Shown here in pieces: positions 63,199 through 64,000 of a DNA stretch of 64,000 nucleotides. Positions within the stretch are counted from its first letter, which is position 1; every line of letters starts with the position of its first letter. The stretch is taken from the NCBI RefSeq assembly GCF_029893235.1, contig NZ_JARXWE010000008.1, forward strand, positions 25,413 to 89,412. Reading direction: 5' to 3'. The position numbers were made by a program, and so were the translations under genes. Origin of the DNA: Dysgonomonas sp. PH5-45. Its GTDB lineage: Bacteria; Bacteroidota; Bacteroidia; Bacteroidales; Dysgonomonadaceae. Below the pieces are notes generated by a model that worked only from the letters and a program-made list of their open reading frames with translations, had not been told where the DNA came from and ran no database searches.

Positions 63199-63810
63199 AT
63201 GAAAGTTATGGCCAGAAATTTTAAAGAGGCGGTGCTGAACCGCCGCAGTTATTATTCTATCAGTAATGAATCGCCGATAAGCGATGCGCAGATACAAGAA
63301 ATAGTAGAATTTGCGGTAAAGCATGTTCCTTCGGCATTCAATTCACAATCAACAAGGGTAGTTATATTATTGGGCGAGAATCACAAAAAAGTTTGGAATA
63401 TAACTAAAGAAACTCTCCGTAAGATAGTTCCGGCCGAAGCTTTCGGGTCAACAGAGACGAAGATAGACAACTGCTTTGCTTCGGGTTACGGAACATTGCT
63501 CTTTTACGAAGATCAAGAAGTTGTAGAAGAGCTGCAAAAAGCATTTCCCGGATATAGCGAAAACTTCCCTGTATGGTCGCAGCAAACAGCCGGTATGCAT
63601 CAATTTGCTATCTGGACGATGCTCGAAGATACCGGTTTTGGAGCAACATTGCAGCATTATAATCCGTTGATTGATGCAGAGGTGGCGCAAACTTGGGGCA
63701 TTAATCCCAATTGGAAGCTTATTGCTCAAATGCCTTTCGGGAAGCCAACACAAGCACCGGGCGAAAAAGAATTTAAACCTATAAACGAAAGGGTTTTAAC
63801 TTTTAAATAA
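63199..63810 (+). CDS. Nitroreductase family protein
   Basis: A 203-residue FMN-binding oxidoreductase. FKEAVLNRRSYYSISNESPI (residues 6-25) carries the Arg-rich FMN-phosphate site, VPSAFNSQSTRVVILLGENH the dimer and FMN region, and AIWTMLEDTGFGATLQHYNP the C-terminal part typical of the oxygen-insensitive nitroreductase-like group. Physiological substrate unknown. Starts at 63199 or at the Met three codons later (MARNF). Ends at a strong terminator at 63849. Confidence 0.88.
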   Translation: MKVMARNFKEAVLNRRSYYSISNESPISDAQIQEIVEFAVKHVPSAFNSQSTRVVILLGENHKKVWNITKETLRKIVPAEAFGSTETKIDNCFASGYGTLLFYEDQEVVEELQKAFPGYSENFPVWSQQTAGMHQFAIWTMLEDTGFGATLQHYNPLIDAEVAQTWGINPNWKLIAQMPFGKPTQAPGEKEFKPINERVLTFK

Positions 63811-63848
63811 ACAAACGCTTCTCCCTTGGAGTGGGTTTACTAAACAAT

Positions 63849-63895
63849 AAAAGAGATTGATTTGAGTTCAAACCAATCTCTTTTGTTTTATTTTA
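63849..63895 (+). terminator. Terminator of the nitroreductase gene
   Basis: AAAAGAGATTG (63849-63859) pairs with CAATCTCTTTT (63874-63884), then GTTTTATTTT. Confidence 0.8.
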
Positions 63896-63929
63896 AAACT
63901 ACTATATATTTAATAATGCGAATCAGTAT

Positions 63930-64000
63930 TTAAAAAATTAGATAAATAAAAGCGATGGCAATTTTGCCCATCGTATGTATGAGTAGTCCGGCAGTGGACC
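63930..64000 (-). CDS. Possible C-terminus of a membrane protein, cut by window edge
   Basis: On the minus strand, from the window edge, one frame reads STAGLLIHTMGKIAIAFIYL then IF and a TAA at 63930. It is hydrophobic like a final membrane helix, but 22 codons are too few to be sure that it is a gene. The strand and frame are a guess, and other frames are open for a similar length. Confidence 0.25.
   Translation of the reverse strand, partial: STAGLLIHTMGKIAIAFIYLIF

Noticed and set aside
1..64000. CRISPR arrays, rRNA operons and diversity-generating retroelement
   Set aside because: No regularly spaced repeats with unique spacers, no rRNA sequence and no reverse transcriptase motif were seen on either strand.

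Overview
The window looks like chromosomal DNA from a Bacteroidales bacterium, most probably in the Dysgonomonas / Porphyromonadaceae area (genus is inference). Supporting signs are the repeated Bacteroidetes promoter signature (TTTG, 19-21 bases, TAnnTTTG), a short RpoD lacking region 1.1, a DPP5-type S9 peptidase very like the Porphyromonas enzyme, DUF4369/TlpA, DUF3943 and DUF4468 proteins, and PcfJ/PcfK/DUF3873 conjugative-transposon cargo.

Layout. 1-7060: the integrase end of an integrative conjugative element. All its genes are on the minus strand (DUF3873, PcfJ, PcfK, unknowns, a lipoprotein, RhuM-like and ORF6N proteins, tyrosine recombinase). It abuts the 3' side of tRNA-Ser(UGA) at 7136-7220. 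A plus-strand promoter at 3850-3880 with no gene behind it, followed by four hairpins, suggests an unannotated small RNA. 7417-11665: a possible four-gene minus-strand unit of coiled-coil membrane protein, AAA/SMC-like ATPase, TOPRIM-like nuclease and dGTPase; the middle pair resembles OLD/PARIS-type defence modules. 11923-46386: mainly core genes: mdh, trpS, proS, rarA, rluF, a BamA/TamA-like protein, a phosphopantetheinyl transferase, htpG, an ECF sigma factor, dpp5, mfd, speA, a flavin reductase, lepA, rpoD, degQ/htrA, a Dpm1-like glycosyltransferase, a DUF3943 protein, ybaK, a NUDIX hydrolase and a HAD phosphatase. An IS5-like transposase remnant sits at 14342-14625. A 186-bp MITE-like repeat occurs three times (27472, 41957, 61497). 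52284-63810: aroC, a second S9 peptidase, pheT, yebC, an M13 peptidase, a TlpA-like lipoprotein and a nitroreductase.

The most unusual region is about 46430-52250, a compact phage-like island between the HAD phosphatase gene and aroC. It carries a small-terminase-like HTH protein, an HK97-type prohead protease, a major capsid protein, a tail-collar/fibre protein and several small unknown proteins. There is no recognisable integrase, large terminase, portal, tail tube or lysis gene. Its reading frames are intact, several have their own near-consensus promoter and terminator, a 14-bp inverted repeat brackets the small-terminase-like gene, and one gene has a heavily folded leader with a 17-bp stem. 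This fits a minimal capsid-encoding satellite or a domesticated capsid locus better than random prophage decay, but that reading is inference.

Throughout, functions come from motif and family recognition by eye; no database or folding program was run.
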